Below, piece after piece: positions 14,683-15,237 of a stretch of DNA of 15,237 bases. The notes under the pieces are model-generated. The model was given only the letters and a program-made list of their open reading frames with translations, searched no databases and was not told the DNA's origin. Location of the stretch: positions 1 through 15,237 of the forward strand of contig DGIT01000037.1 in assembly GCA_002386465.1 (NCBI GenBank). The letters are read 5' to 3'. This DNA is from Burkholderiales bacterium UBA4615 (lineage in GTDB: Bacteria; Pseudomonadota; Gammaproteobacteria; Burkholderiales; Burkholderiaceae_E). A program made the translations under genes and the position numbers. Every line of letters begins with the position of its first letter. Position 1 is the first letter of the stretch.

Positions 14683-15237
14683 TCAGTAAGTCTCGAAGTG
14701 CAGCCGGCCTTCGCTCTTGAGCTGGGCATGCAGCGTCGGCCAGTCCAGCCCCTGCGCAACGGCAATATCGCGCAAGGCCTCGAGTACGCCCGCTTCCATG
14801 CTCTTGAGTCCGCAGACATACAGGCAGGTGTTCGGGTCACGCAGCAGCGCGGCCACGTCGGCCGCCCGCTCACGCATGGCGTCCTGCACATAACGCCTGG
14901 GCTGACCCGGAGTACGTGAATAGGCAAACTCGATATCGATGAAATCCTTAGGCAGCTTGCCCAGCGGCCCGAAGTACGGGAGCTCCTGCTGGGTGCGTGC
15001 TCCGAAGAAGAGCATGAGCCGCCCATCCTGGCCGGGCGTGCCGCGCAGCCTGCGCCGGCGCTCGGTCATGGCCCGCATTGGCGCGCTGCCCGTGCCGGTG
15101 CACACCATGATCAGGTTGGCGCCATCATGGTTGGGCATCAGGAAGCTGGTCCCAAAGGGGCCGATCACCTGAACCGTGTCGCCCTTTTGCAGGTCGCACA
15201 GAAAATTGGAGGCCACGCCGCGCACGGGCTGGCCATC
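14683..15237 (-). CDS. boxA: FAD/NADP reductase domain, probably BoxA C-terminus (5' end outside window)
   Basis: The frame is open to the window edge; 184 C-terminal residues are visible. They form the ferredoxin-NADP reductase fold. GDTVQVIGPFGTSFLMPN ends the FAD domain, VCTGTGSAPMRAMTERRRR is the NADP-binding loop, LFFGARTQQELPY and AYSRTPGQPRRYVQDAM follow, and CGLKSMEAGVLEAL leads to a terminal ETY whose Tyr would stack on the flavin. The SNFLCDLQKGD and FLMPNHDGANLIM wording is, from memory, closest to the reductase BoxA of benzoyl-CoA 2,3-epoxidase, which carries an N-terminal ferredoxin domain not visible here. A general ferredoxin-NADP reductase is the alternative. The gene symbol is tentative; the fold is firm. 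Confidence 0.75.
   Translation of the reverse strand, partial: DGQPVRGVASNFLCDLQKGDTVQVIGPFGTSFLMPNHDGANLIMVCTGTGSAPMRAMTERRRRLRGTPGQDGRLMLFFGARTQQELPYFGPLGKLPKDFIDIEFAYSRTPGQPRRYVQDAMRERAADVAALLRDPNTCLYVCGLKSMEAGVLEALRDIAVAQGLDWPTLHAQLKSEGRLHFETY

Overview
The window looks like a chromosomal core region of a GC-rich betaproteobacterium, most likely Burkholderiales (Alcaligenaceae or Burkholderiaceae type). That is inference from gene content and protein flavour: a cysI–DUF934–cobA block, a lemA–TPM–TPM operon, GcdH, a DUF3108 protein, a BoxA-like reductase and a second, tail-extended Hfq-type protein. I see no insertion sequence, phage gene, CRISPR array, tRNA or rRNA. Base composition and codon use look even throughout. 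Coding density is high and no gene-free stretch exceeds 300 bases.

Layout. Positions 1-903 (+) hold the C-terminal half of glutaminyl-tRNA synthetase, cut by the window edge. A convergent block on the minus strand follows (3358 down to 970): a TonB-like anchored DUF3108 protein, a DUF2237 protein and a GloC/YcbL-type metallo-beta-lactamase-fold hydrolase. At 3575-4084 (+) is a small protein with an HExxH-type zinc-peptidase signature. Next on the minus strand (7166 down to 4184) come msrA, the lipoprotein gene lemA, and two TPM-domain genes. The TPM genes overlap and are translationally coupled. From 7400 to 10835 (+) lies a tight three-gene unit: glutaryl-CoA dehydrogenase, a short-chain dehydrogenase and a 14-helix MFS exporter. 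It faces an Hfq-like gene (11344 down to 10895) across a shared terminator-like hairpin. The right end (minus strand) holds a ferredoxin-NADP reductase-type domain, probably BoxA and cut by the window edge, then cysI, a DUF934 gene and cobA.

How genes work together. CysI reduces sulfite with siroheme and a 4Fe-4S cluster. CobA makes precorrin-2, the siroheme precursor. DUF934 proteins travel with CysI and are presumed accessory. The usual cysH and cysDN genes are not between them here, and no cysJ flavoprotein gene is visible. LemA plus two TPM proteins form a conserved envelope-associated set of unclear function. GcdH feeds glutaryl-CoA to crotonyl-CoA; the SDR and exporter behind it have unknown substrates.

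The window is mainly housekeeping. The items I find least ordinary are the Hfq-like protein with altered RNA-contact positions and a long Arg/Pro-rich tail, the small HELEH protein, and the compressed sulfite-reduction block beside an FNR-type reductase.
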